Assembly (NCBI RefSeq): GCF_013391475.1
Contig: NZ_JACBAZ010000003.1
Location: 124,001 to 188,000, forward strand
Length of the DNA stretch: 64,000 nucleotides
Origin: Oceaniferula marina
Lineage (GTDB): Bacteria; Verrucomicrobiota; Verrucomicrobiia; Verrucomicrobiales; Akkermansiaceae
Direction of reading: 5' to 3'
The notes beneath the pieces are model-generated. The model had not been told where the DNA came from and did not search any database. It saw nothing but the letters and a program-made list of their open reading frames with translations. The position numbers and the translations under genes were made by a program. Shown here in pieces: positions 55,303-64,000 of this stretch; the stretch's first letter is position 1; each line of letters opens with the position of its first letter.

Positions 55303-58300
55303 ATGCCAGACTCCAACACTCCCATGACCGTCATGTCCCAAGCACCCACACCGGAAATCACGGATGGCCTGAAGGCCATCCTCAAGAGAATCCGTCGCCT
55401 GCAATGGACGCGTGGCCTCTTGGCCATTCTCACCATCAGCCTGAGCGGCCTGCTCGCCATCATGGCAGCCGATTGGTTTCTCGCTCCACTCGCAGAATCC
55501 ACCCGTTGGGCGATGTTTGCCATCTGGCTACTGGGCTGCGCCATCGGGATTTGGCGCTTTCTTTGGGAACCACTTCGGCGACGGATTACCTTGGTCCAGA
55601 TTGCCCGCTGGCTGGAAGTCCATCATCCGGACATTCAGGAACGCATCAGCACCTCACTCGAATTAGCTGATCGTTCATCCCACGGGATGTCCCCCGCTCT
55701 ACTGGACGAAATTGCCCGCGAGGCCAGAGTCGACATCGCAAGGATCCAACCGCGGCAGGAAATTCATACCGGCCCGGTCAAACGCTGGCTTGCCCCGACG
55801 CTTCTGGTCATCGGCCTCTTTGCATTGCTCTTTGCCATCTGGCCAAACCAAACCGGCCGTCTTTTTGTCCGTGCCATTGCTCCTTTTGCCAACGTCGGTA
55901 ATGCCGCAGCCATCCACATTGAAATCTCGCCAGGCAACCTCGAAGTGCTCGAAGGTGAACCCATCGAAATTCAGATCCACTACACCGGGGACCCCGGCGA
56001 AACACTCGTCCTGGAAACCCACAACCAGAGCCCGGGATCAACCACCACCACCGAAACCCTGCCCTATTCGGGAACCGAGGCAGGCAAACACCTCGCGGTC
56101 TACCGCTTGAGTCAGGCCAAGGAGGATTTCGCCTACCGGGTGCGCGTCGGTAAAGCCGAAAGCGAAGAGTTCCACGTCAAGGTCTGGCCCAAACCCCAAC
56201 TTCGCTCAAGTCAGGTAAGCTACCGCTATCCGGCATACACTGGATGGAACAACAAACAACAGGAACTCAATAACCGCGGCATCGCTGCGATAGCCGGCAC
56301 CCAAATCGAAATCACAGCAAAAACCAACACCCCGGTCATCCGCGGCGACTTACAGATTAAGGGCTCAAACCCAGTCCCGCTCGATATCCACCCAGGGGCC
56401 GACCAATCCAGCCTGAGCTGCCGGTTTCCCATCACCAAAAAACGATCGGGCCAAGGGACGATCCTACTCAAACACCGACTCGGCCAAGAGTTCGAAGCAG
56501 CCAGATTCCCCATCAACGTTCTCCCTGACAAAGCACCCAGCATTGAAATCCTATCGCCAGACAAGCAAGAACTTACGGTCCGCCCGGACGAGCACCTGCC
56601 GATCACCTATCAGATCCGTGAAGACATCGGTCTGCAATCCGTGGAGCTCGTATCCTTTACCGATCCGAAACATCCTCACAGCACATCCTGGCCGATGCCA
56701 ACACAGGTTTCACCAACAAAAAAACAACTCTGGCGTGGAGAACACACCCTGCCGATTGCCACCTTGCTCGAGCTCCACCCCAAAGCTCGCGAGATCAACA
56801 TCTTGATCCAGGCCAAGGACAACCGTCCACCGGAATTTGACGGACCAGGGGTTGGAAAATCAGCCATCCTCACGCTGAAAATCTCCCGCAGTGCGACCTC
56901 GCTGGCACGCCAGGAACTTGACCAGCAACAATCATCCGTCCGTGAAACCGCCCGCAAAGCTCGCGAAGCCATCAGGCAAGCAAAAGAAAAAATGGATGCC
57001 AACCGCGATACCGTCCGCAAGGAGGAGATCCCGAAACATAACCGACAACAACTCGCCAAAGCGAGAGAGCAACTGCACCTTGCGGAAAAATCACTGCATC
57101 AACTCGCCAAGGAAATGGAAAACACCGTGCACGCCCCAAAGGCTGAACACGCAAAAAAAGCCGCCGACAAATCGCGCGAAGCCCGTGAGAAACTCGAAAC
57201 AGCCCCACTCCAAAACACCCCCGATGAGCGAAAAAAAGAACTCGACCAGGCACGTGACGCCGCGGAAGACGCGATGAAGCAGCTCGACCAACTCCAACAA
57301 AACGTCGACCGGGATCGCCAACGGGTCGAAGACATCGCCCGCCTCCGGGAGCTCGCCCAAAAAGAATCCGAGCTCGCACGCCAGGCTGAACAACGGGCAC
57401 AGAAGCAACAAGCAGAGCAAGCCAAACAGACCGCAGACGCCTCTAGCCCGGAGCCAAACAAACAAGACGCAAAACAAGACACCAAGCGAACAAACAAACA
57501 AAACCGCGAACAAGCAAAAGCCGACGAGCAATGGCAACAGCAACAACGGCAGGTCCAGGAGGAACTCCGACGAGCCATCAACGAACGACCCGATGCACAG
57601 GCCGAGGCATCCCGCCAACAAGCGGAACAATCACGTGAACTGGCGGAACAATCACGCAAACTCGCATCCCAACAAAAACAACTGCAATCACTCAGCCAAC
57701 AGGCAGAGAAACAACAACAATCCGCCGATCGAGCCAAACAAGCCGAGAAAACCAAGCCTCAATCCGCCGCAAGCAAACAGGCACAAAAACAAGCGAGCAA
57801 GCAAAAGGAGGCGTTCAAGCAACAGGTGGAAAAAGCACTCCAACAAGCCCAGCAGGATGTGATCGATCAAGCGGAAAAACAACTCGAACACGCCCGCCAA
57901 GAGGCAAAACCCGAAGCCGACACCCTGCCGGATGCCATCGCCAAAGCCAAAGACGCTCTGATGTCCCAAAAAGCAGAAGCCAAAGACAAAGCAAATCCAG
58001 AAAAGGACGGCAATCCGTCAACGGAAACAGCCGGCAAGCCATCACCCGAACAAAAACAATCAGCAACAGAACAAAGCAAACAGGCGGCCAAGGCATTCAA
58101 CGAAATTGCCAACCAACAAAGCCACGAAGAATCCAAACCATCCAACAACACAACCGACCCAGCCGCTAACAAACCAGAGGAGCAGGCAGACACCAATGCT
58201 AACAAACCTTCATCAGCTGAGCATGATGCCGGGCTCGAATCCTTGGCTGAGCGTCAAGAATCGATTGCCAAAGCCGCGGAACAACTTGCTCAAAACAAGC

Positions 58301-59181
58301 CGAAAGAGGCACTCGCCGAGTTGCAAGGGATGCAAGCCAAGGCCACAGAGCAACTCGCCGATGACATCCAGGCACTACCGGAGGTCCAACACCACTCGGG
58401 GGAGCGCCAGCAGGCAGAACACCAGTCACGTCAAGCGCGTGAGCACGCACGCGAAGCCGCCCGAACAAGTCAAGAAGGGCAACTACCGGCCAGCACCCAG
58501 CGCAATGAGCAGGCATCCCGGTCACTGGAACAAACCGCCAAAGCGCTCGACGCCGAAGCCAAACGCCTCGACCAACAAGCGAAACAAGCGGAGTCGATCG
58601 CCCAACGGGAGGCCGCCGAAACAAGCAAAGCGGAAATGGCCATCGAGTCCGGACAACAACCGGGGCGTCAAACCCGGCCGATGAAACAAGCAAACGTCGA
58701 CGCAAAACAACTCGCCAAAGCATTTGAACAGGCGGCTGAAGCCAGTCAAGCCGCCAAAGCCGGGCAAAACCAGAAGGCAGCCGAGGCAAGCCGGCAGGCG
58801 GCCGACGCCCTACAAGAGCTCGCCGCTCAAGCGATGGAAAATATGCAAGCCGGACGGCAGCAGCCCGCATCCAACCCAGCAACAAAACCTCAAACGGCAT
58901 CGTTGTCTGAACCTTCCAAGCACGAAGAAGGCCCCGAGAACAAACCATCAGGTCAAGGAACCGGTGAACAGAACAAGAAACAAAACCAACAACCGTCACC
59001 CGGAGTCCCCCCAGAGCTCGCAAAGCTCGGCGTCTCTATCAAAGACTGGGAAAAACTCCAACACATGCTGAAATCCGATATCAAAGGAACCGATGCCGCC
59101 CACATCCCTGAAGACTACCGCCAACTGGTTCAGCAGTATTTCCAACAAATTGCCAGTGAGGGAAAGGAAGACCAACCATGA
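55303..59181 (+). CDS. Giant coiled-coil membrane protein (DUF4175-like)
   Basis: A 1292-aa protein from ATG 55303. Two or three N-terminal membrane helices (LLAILTISLSGLLAIMAADW, STRWAMFAIWLLGCAIGIW, LAPTLLVIGLFALLFAIWP). A beta-sandwich-like extracytoplasmic part is at about 205-520. From about residue 530 to 1185 it is an extremely Gln/Ala/Lys/Glu-rich helix with few hydrophobic gaps, made mostly of QQ, KQA, EQA and AEQ steps; this should be a long coiled coil or filament. Its C-terminus ends in a short conserved-looking block (VPPELAKLGVSIKDWEKLQ). The start is 2 nt after the previous stop, and its own stop overlaps the next start. Likely a scaffold or periplasmic filament. Confidence 0.83.
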   Translation: MPDSNTPMTVMSQAPTPEITDGLKAILKRIRRLQWTRGLLAILTISLSGLLAIMAADWFLAPLAESTRWAMFAIWLLGCAIGIWRFLWEPLRRRITLVQIARWLEVHHPDIQERISTSLELADRSSHGMSPALLDEIAREARVDIARIQPRQEIHTGPVKRWLAPTLLVIGLFALLFAIWPNQTGRLFVRAIAPFANVGNAAAIHIEISPGNLEVLEGEPIEIQIHYTGDPGETLVLETHNQSPGSTTTTETLPYSGTEAGKHLAVYRLSQAKEDFAYRVRVGKAESEEFHVKVWPKPQLRSSQVSYRYPAYTGWNNKQQELNNRGIAAIAGTQIEITAKTNTPVIRGDLQIKGSNPVPLDIHPGADQSSLSCRFPITKKRSGQGTILLKHRLGQEFEAARFPINVLPDKAPSIEILSPDKQELTVRPDEHLPITYQIREDIGLQSVELVSFTDPKHPHSTSWPMPTQVSPTKKQLWRGEHTLPIATLLELHPKAREINILIQAKDNRPPEFDGPGVGKSAILTLKISRSATSLARQELDQQQSSVRETARKAREAIRQAKEKMDANRDTVRKEEIPKHNRQQLAKAREQLHLAEKSLHQLAKEMENTVHAPKAEHAKKAADKSREAREKLETAPLQNTPDERKKELDQARDAAEDAMKQLDQLQQNVDRDRQRVEDIARLRELAQKESELARQAEQRAQKQQAEQAKQTADASSPEPNKQDAKQDTKRTNKQNREQAKADEQWQQQQRQVQEELRRAINERPDAQAEASRQQAEQSRELAEQSRKLASQQKQLQSLSQQAEKQQQSADRAKQAEKTKPQSAASKQAQKQASKQKEAFKQQVEKALQQAQQDVIDQAEKQLEHARQEAKPEADTLPDAIAKAKDALMSQKAEAKDKANPEKDGNPSTETAGKPSPEQKQSATEQSKQAAKAFNEIANQQSHEESKPSNNTTDPAANKPEEQADTNANKPSSAEHDAGLESLAERQESIAKAAEQLAQNKPKEALAELQGMQAKATEQLADDIQALPEVQHHSGERQQAEHQSRQAREHAREAARTSQEGQLPASTQRNEQASRSLEQTAKALDAEAKRLDQQAKQAESIAQREAAETSKAEMAIESGQQPGRQTRPMKQANVDAKQLAKAFEQAAEASQAAKAGQNQKAAEASRQAADALQELAAQAMENMQAGRQQPASNPATKPQTASLSEPSKHEEGPENKPSGQGTGEQNKKQNQQPSPGVPPELAKLGVSIKDWEKLQHMLKSDIKGTDAAHIPEDYRQLVQQYFQQIASEGKEDQP

Positions 59182-60299
59182 GACCCCGTAGATTTCGCCC
59201 TATCGATCGATGGATCACAAAGGCCCCGGTAGCCGGCATACTATGCGGTCTACTCATGGCCAGCCTCTCTGGCATCACGCCTCTCCATGCCCAGTCCCCG
59301 GCGGTAGCGGACAGCTCGGTTTTCGAACAATTTCGAAGCCAGGTTGACCCCAGTATTGAAAAGGCACTTACCTATCTTGCGGCGCAACAAAAACAAAACG
59401 GATCCTTCCCGGGCAGCTACGGCGATTCCACAGGTATCCCCGCCCTCGTCGGTATGGCCTTTCTCTCCAAAGGACATATGGCCACCGAAGGGATACACGC
59501 GGAAACCATCAGGCGATGTGTCGACTTCATCACCAGCCATCAGAAAGACAACGGACTTCTAGAAGCCGGCAGTGGAGGTAATGGCCCGATGTATGCCCAC
59601 AACATCGCCACCCTTTTCCTCTCCGAAATTTCCGGTATGGTCGACCCCGAGCGACAAAAGAAAATCGACCAGACACTGCCCAAAGCACTCAAAATCATCC
59701 TCCAAGCCCAGGCCGTAAAAAAGAGCGAATCCCATCGCGGGGGCTGGCGCTACCACCCTGGATCACACGACAGCGATACCTCCTGCAGCGGCTGGGCCCT
59801 GATGGCCTTGCGCTCGGCCAAGCTCAACGGTGCCGCCGTGCCGGACAAGGCCATCGAAGATGCCGTTGCCTATCTCTATCGGCATCACAACCCCGATACC
59901 GGAACCTTTGGCTACACCGGCCGGGACGACCACAAAAACACCCTCACCGGCATGGGCCTGCTCTGCCTTGAGCTCTGTGGAGAACACGGTAACCCCGCTA
60001 CCATCAAAGCCGCCGATTACGTGCTGAAAAACCACCGCTCACTGCCCGGTGCCCAGTTTGAAATCTATGGCAACTACTACAACGCCCAGGGGATGTTCCA
60101 GCTCGGCGGTAAGTATTGGAATAGCTACGGCAAATGGATGTACGCAACCTACCTTCCCAAACAACAAGCCGACGGCTCATGGAAAAGCCGGGAAGCCGGA
60201 TCGGTCTACGGCACCTCGATGATGGTTCTTGCCTTCACCGTGCCCTACCGCCAACTGCCAATCTATCAGCGAGACGAAACCGTCGACGAACCGGAATAA
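59178..60299 (+). CDS. Secreted prenyltransferase/squalene-oxidase-repeat protein
   Basis: A 373-aa protein with an N-terminal signal (basic start RPRRFRPIDRWITK, hydrophobic GILCGLLMASLSGI, cleavage near PLHA). The body is an alpha/alpha barrel of QW-type repeats: QKQNGSFPGSYGDSTGIPAL, RGGWRYHPGSHDSDTSCSGW, NPDTGTFGYTGRDDHKNTLT, QADGSWKSREAGSVYGTS. The squalene cyclase DxDD catalytic motif is not visible, so catalysis is doubtful; a binding role is as likely. It shares an ATGA overlap with the preceding gene and closes the operon. Relatives in Planctomycetes lie beside MoxR/DUF58/VWA genes. Confidence 0.88.
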   Translation: MRPRRFRPIDRWITKAPVAGILCGLLMASLSGITPLHAQSPAVADSSVFEQFRSQVDPSIEKALTYLAAQQKQNGSFPGSYGDSTGIPALVGMAFLSKGHMATEGIHAETIRRCVDFITSHQKDNGLLEAGSGGNGPMYAHNIATLFLSEISGMVDPERQKKIDQTLPKALKIILQAQAVKKSESHRGGWRYHPGSHDSDTSCSGWALMALRSAKLNGAAVPDKAIEDAVAYLYRHHNPDTGTFGYTGRDDHKNTLTGMGLLCLELCGEHGNPATIKAADYVLKNHRSLPGAQFEIYGNYYNAQGMFQLGGKYWNSYGKWMYATYLPKQQADGSWKSREAGSVYGTSMMVLAFTVPYRQLPIYQRDETVDEPE

Positions 60300-60347
60300 A
60301 CTGCGCGCCGCGCCCCCTCAACTCATCCGTTAGACCAAGATCAAACA

Positions 60348-61190
60348 TCATTGATGTCTTGGATTTTCTCTTGGGCCCGACTTCTTTTTTTCGGTCTGGC
60401 CCTTGCGGGCATCCTCATCCTCTTTTTGTTTTGGCGCCCGATTGGCAGCAATATCCCGAGTATCGGCAGCCACCGTGTCTGAAATGCCGCGTAAAATCAA
60501 ATTGCGTCGGTTTGCATCAAAAAACACAAAGATCAGATGCCGCTGGGTTGGGGTATGAAACCAGCGGGTGGAGCTCAGCGTGTTCCATTTTTTATTGGCG
60601 CCGTAGTATTCCAAGATCACCGGCTGACTGGCAAGCACCTTGGCCTGACTGTTGAGCACCGGCACCGTCACCATTTTCTGAGCCTGGCAGACAAAACGAA
60701 CATTCTTCGAAGAGCCACGCTGGAAGGGATTTGCCCCCATTTCTCCACGCACCGGATACGAAGAAAGGTTGAGCACTTTTCTCGTTCCGGCTTTGAAGAC
60801 ATCCAGATCACCATTCAGAGCAAGAGCGCGATAAGGCAGCTTCGCTTCCTTTTGGGCAGGTAACAATACCACAATCGTACGCCGCCCGCGCTCAGGCAGA
60901 TTCACCCGGGCAGCCGGGAGAAGTTCTCCACCATCGGCTCGGTGCATCAAGGTCAATGTCTTGGGCCCTCGATAATCCACTGGCGGAAGTAGGGTGTTCG
61001 ACGACACTCGGATCTCTGGCAGATCGGCATCCTTTTGCTTTTCTCCACTATTCCAAAAAAAACGATTTTCCCCTCCCACCGGTTTAAAGCTCACCACCTG
61101 CAAGCTCTTGCTCACCAGATCCTGGGCATCCGCTGTCACTCCAAACAACATCCCCCCCGCGATCAGCATCCACACTAATAATCTTGCCAT
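60348..61190 (-). CDS. Secreted hypothetical protein
   Basis: A 280-aa protein with signal peptide MARLLVWMLIAGGMLFGVTA-DA. The middle is beta-rich (SLQVVSFKPVGGENRFFWNS, RRTIVVLLPAQKEAKLPYRA), and the C-terminus is highly charged (KQKEDEDARKGQTEKKKSG). Not recognised. It follows the Verru_Chthon-like gene by 64 nt on the same strand, so it may be part of that cassette. Confidence 0.8.
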   Translation of the reverse strand: MARLLVWMLIAGGMLFGVTADAQDLVSKSLQVVSFKPVGGENRFFWNSGEKQKDADLPEIRVSSNTLLPPVDYRGPKTLTLMHRADGGELLPAARVNLPERGRRTIVVLLPAQKEAKLPYRALALNGDLDVFKAGTRKVLNLSSYPVRGEMGANPFQRGSSKNVRFVCQAQKMVTVPVLNSQAKVLASQPVILEYYGANKKWNTLSSTRWFHTPTQRHLIFVFFDANRRNLILRGISDTVAADTRDIAANRAPKQKEDEDARKGQTEKKKSGPRENPRHQ

Positions 61191-61253
61191 ATCCTAGTTT
61201 ACATCAAATCCAAACAATTCACACAAAAGCATCCGTAAAAAATACTCACTCCC

Positions 61254-64000
61254 TTACACCTCATCCAGAGACAACCAGCGGAACGATTGCACCTTGAACC
61301 TCCGGCCAAATGCCTGGTTCACTTCGGCCAGCTGATTCTGGTTCGATGGGTTGAAGACCTCCTTTTCAGGCTCATCCACACGATCGAGATACTCAGGGTA
61401 TCGCTGAACAACGGCCTCACAGTAAGCCCTGGCCTGAACTCTGCCTCGCGAATCCACCGATTCCCCATAAGCACGGATTTTAAAGGTATCCGATCTTACT
61501 CTCACCAAGGGAGCCAAGGGCATCAACACATCCGCCTGAGTCACATACCCGGGAGCTCCTTCACCCACCTTGCCCAGAGCAGCTTCCGGGTTACGGTAAC
61601 CCACTTCTGCCACTTCATTCTGAGTCACCAAATCCGAAGTCTTTTCAAACGATTTGTTGATGCTGGTCTCATCAATGGCCGCCTGCAACGCACCACGCAA
61701 CCCGGACTCACCAGAGCTAAGTCGACGGTTGACAAATTCCGCCAGCGAAAGAAACGGCCCACGTTCACGAACTTGCTCGACCATGGCCTCGGCCAACTCC
61801 TCAATTTCATATTCAGTCAACGAGCGCACCCCTTCCCAACGCTTGCGCAGGAATTCTTTCTGATCACCATCGAACTCATCTGTTTCAGCGCCATCCGCGT
61901 TGGGAATCGTGAAGCGGCTCACGGGATAACGTTGTTCGTCTTTCTGATCAAATTGTCCGGTCTCGGCAGACAGCCAAGCCAAGGCCCGACCATCGAGGCT
62001 GGCAAGAAATGCCTGCCAAGCTTCAACCGATGTCGAGTTCACATTGAAAGCGCCTTCGCAAACGAGGTGCGAGCTGATTTTTTTATACCCATCCTCGTCC
62101 AGCAGTTCCGTCATCAATTCCTGGGCCTGGTCCCCTTGCCGGATCTGCATAAACCGGTAGCGGCTATTGGGTAAAGAAGTGCCATCTTCCAGAGCCTCCT
62201 GCAAGACCTGCAGCCTGTCGCGTTGCTGCGGCGAGGCAACAAGCTCCTGATCCTGGGGCGACACACTCGAAAAACACCAGGCATCCCAAAGCGCCTCATT
62301 CGCTTTCCAGCACTTGTCATGCAGCAAGCGGGATCCACCATTGTCGGGAGCCGGAGCACTCTCTTCAATCTCACTTGCTCCCAAATAAGGTAAAGCCCAG
62401 GAATTTCCGAAGGCATTCGCCACATAAGGGAATGAAACATACGGAACCGGACCATCCGGGTCATTGGGCGACTGCACATGATTCGGGTCGGGCCACGGAT
62501 GACCAAGACCGGCATGCTGCAACTGGGCCAAAGAAATCATCGGTTGATATGGAATTTCCTGAATCGGCACATGATTTTGCCCATTCAAAGGTTCCAATGC
62601 CCCCCGGCTGGTCCCAAGGTAGCCTTTATTGTCAGCCGTCACCTCAACAAATGGGTAATCGTTGAGACTGTTCACGCGCTGAATGAAAAACTCATATCCA
62701 CCGTGGCGCAGGGTCAGCGGATTATTATTACGCACATCCGTGTTCAATTGCCATGGGTCATTGAGGAGATAGTGCTTCACCTTGGCTTTCTCCGATTCAG
62801 AAATCGGACTTTCAGACGAGGGCTCGATCCGGTGCTCCGTTCGCATCCTCATGCCCATCAAGGCCAGTGGCTTTTTATTGCCCACCCCGGCAATCTGGCC
62901 AGCTGTAAAATTCGCATCGCTGGTCCGCTCCAAATCATTGGTCACCGTATCAAAAGAATCCTTGGTGATGACCCCCTTGAAATATCCATATTCGTTTGGA
63001 TAGCCGTTCGGCCCGGTAAAATAAATGTCAGTGAAGTGATCAAAACCAGCCCACGTAGGCGCCGAGCCATCTTTTTCGATCACCGCCTCAATCTCGTCTC
63101 CGCCGGACACAATCAGCGGGTGCCCCCCATGTCCCAGTTTATAGGAATACAATCCGCCACTCATCTGCCACCCCGGCTCGAGACGAAACAGGTGATTGGG
63201 AGGCTGCGGGCTGTCAGAGTTATCGGAATACACCCGCACCTCACCAGGCATCAACGGAGTATCCAACCTCAGCATCGCATTGTGTAACTGCCAGTGCGTA
63301 CTTTCCGGCATGTCTTGGATAATCCACCACAATGGCTTTTTGCTAGGTGTCCGGTTCCACCGCTGACCTCCAACGTAATAGCTGATACCATACGGAATAT
63401 TCCATAGTTTGAAGTCAATCTGGCTGTCCGAAGGAATCGACATCGGGATGGTATACGGGTTCCACAGCTCCATGATGTTATCGAACACCATATTCACCTG
63501 AAACTTGCCAGGGCCATGCACATCAGGGTCAGCCGGCACACTGTAATGGGAAACCAACCACTGCCATTTGGTAGGAATTGGCAAATGCCGCCGCCAATTC
63601 GCCTTGCCAACATACTCCGACCAGGTATCGCCAGCGGCAAAATGAGGCACCCCGCCGACCCACTTGACCATGCCTCCTTCATCGACCGGCTTGTAGCTCC
63701 GGTAGTATCCATACAAATCGTCCCATGCCGGTCCCCCCTCATAGATTTCCTGCTTGGCAAAGTCCATGGGCAGACCGTCCAACTCGAACAACAAACTGAG
63801 ATCCTTTCGCATCCCTGCCGATTTCGTATCGGTTAACAAGCCAAGGGAGTCCACCGTCACATCATGAAACCGATACTTCGCCGATTCCGGTAAATCCGCA
63901 CCACCATCGCCCAGAAAATCCAAGGTTCCACGGGTCACTCCCCGCAGCACGGTTTCATCCTGAACCAGAGTGTTCATTTCCTCAATCTCCCGCACGGCAA
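61254..64000 (-). CDS. Large envelope protein, Verru_Chthon cassette protein A-like (5' end outside window)
   Basis: An open frame runs from beyond the right edge (64000) to 61254; more than 910 residues are seen, and the N-terminus, expected to hold a prepilin-like signal, is missing. The body is rich in Trp, Pro, Tyr and Gly (VDEGGMVKWVGGVPHFAAGD, MELWNPYTIPMSIPSDSQID). The C-terminal RVRSDTFKIRAYGESVDSRG with AYCEAVVQRYPEYLDRVDEP resembles TIGR02600 (Verru_Chthon cassette protein A), a component of a pilus-like cassette in Verrucomicrobia. The match is from memory and needs a profile search. It faces the MoxR operon convergently. Confidence 0.62.
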   Translation of the reverse strand, partial: AVREIEEMNTLVQDETVLRGVTRGTLDFLGDGGADLPESAKYRFHDVTVDSLGLLTDTKSAGMRKDLSLLFELDGLPMDFAKQEIYEGGPAWDDLYGYYRSYKPVDEGGMVKWVGGVPHFAAGDTWSEYVGKANWRRHLPIPTKWQWLVSHYSVPADPDVHGPGKFQVNMVFDNIMELWNPYTIPMSIPSDSQIDFKLWNIPYGISYYVGGQRWNRTPSKKPLWWIIQDMPESTHWQLHNAMLRLDTPLMPGEVRVYSDNSDSPQPPNHLFRLEPGWQMSGGLYSYKLGHGGHPLIVSGGDEIEAVIEKDGSAPTWAGFDHFTDIYFTGPNGYPNEYGYFKGVITKDSFDTVTNDLERTSDANFTAGQIAGVGNKKPLALMGMRMRTEHRIEPSSESPISESEKAKVKHYLLNDPWQLNTDVRNNNPLTLRHGGYEFFIQRVNSLNDYPFVEVTADNKGYLGTSRGALEPLNGQNHVPIQEIPYQPMISLAQLQHAGLGHPWPDPNHVQSPNDPDGPVPYVSFPYVANAFGNSWALPYLGASEIEESAPAPDNGGSRLLHDKCWKANEALWDAWCFSSVSPQDQELVASPQQRDRLQVLQEALEDGTSLPNSRYRFMQIRQGDQAQELMTELLDEDGYKKISSHLVCEGAFNVNSTSVEAWQAFLASLDGRALAWLSAETGQFDQKDEQRYPVSRFTIPNADGAETDEFDGDQKEFLRKRWEGVRSLTEYEIEELAEAMVEQVRERGPFLSLAEFVNRRLSSGESGLRGALQAAIDETSINKSFEKTSDLVTQNEVAEVGYRNPEAALGKVGEGAPGYVTQADVLMPLAPLVRVRSDTFKIRAYGESVDSRGRVQARAYCEAVVQRYPEYLDRVDEPEKEVFNPSNQNQLAEVNQAFGRRFKVQSFRWLSLDEV

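Noticed and set aside
57091-58205. Several long Leu/Cys-rich minus frames
   Set aside because: They arise from the Gln/Ala/Lys codons of the giant coiled coil read backwards.

Overview
The window comes from a Verrucomicrobiota bacterium, most likely of the Akkermansiaceae/Rubritaleaceae type; this is inferred from gene content and not from a marker phylogeny. The signs are three small secreted proteins with a PEP-CTERM tail, two DUF1549/DUF1553 plus DUF1501 pairs of the planctomycete/verrucomicrobial kind, a CxPSR sulfatase, a Tat-exported Gfo/Idh/MocA oxidoreductase, and a large envelope protein resembling the Verru_Chthon cassette. Genes are densely packed, many start codons lack a clear Shine-Dalgarno site, and the DNA is moderately GC-rich. 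It looks like chromosomal core with lineage-typical accessory genes. No insertion sequence, prophage or CRISPR array was seen.

Layout. 1-6192 (minus): F1Fo ATP synthase genes in the order atpB-E-F-H-A-G-D, with the end of atpD outside the window. The delta subunit is short (130 aa, GTG start) and the c ring subunit is compact (65 aa) with a proton-type binding site. 6314-9867: a C92-family (YiiX-like) cysteine peptidase, an HU protein with two strong palindromes in its leader, a tandem heptamer array, an MlaE-type permease and MsrB. 9920-21671: a sugar isomerase-like TIM barrel, then two DUF1549/DUF1501 modules flanking an ArsR-type regulator, threonine synthase and a sulfatase. 21934-22612: tRNA-Tyr with its terminator, an inverted copy of the tRNA 3' end, and a possible gene remnant. 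22613-31747: TPR-sulfotransferase, PEP-CTERM proteins, two Gfo/Idh/MocA oxidoreductases and a CreC-like histidine kinase, with dispersed small repeats. 31847-35113: a GntR/LacI-type regulator, an MFS transporter and two small envelope proteins.

35210-39478: a KefB-type antiporter, then arsR-GAPDH-arsJ, an arsenate detoxification operon in which the GAPDH makes 1-arseno-3-phosphoglycerate and ArsJ exports it. A promoter and a palindromic operator candidate lie just upstream. 39566-46768: a porin-like beta-barrel, an Rrf2 regulator with three cysteines, a YhcH-family protein, a type II NADH dehydrogenase, and a GntR(YtrA)-ABC transporter operon with a perfect inverted repeat at its promoter. 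47065-47699: rplU-rpmA with a terminator.

47907-60299 is the most unusual block: a tightly coupled operon encoding a MoxR ATPase, a DUF58 protein, a BatA/VWA protein carrying what looks like a PA14 domain, a second VWA membrane protein, a 1292-aa membrane protein with a huge Gln/Ala/Lys/Glu coiled coil, and a secreted prenyltransferase/squalene-cyclase-like repeat protein. Three of its junctions are overlaps or near-overlaps. I infer an envelope complex assembled or remodelled by MoxR; its function is unknown. 60348-64000 (minus) holds a secreted hypothetical protein and the C-terminal 900-odd residues of the Verru_Chthon-like protein.
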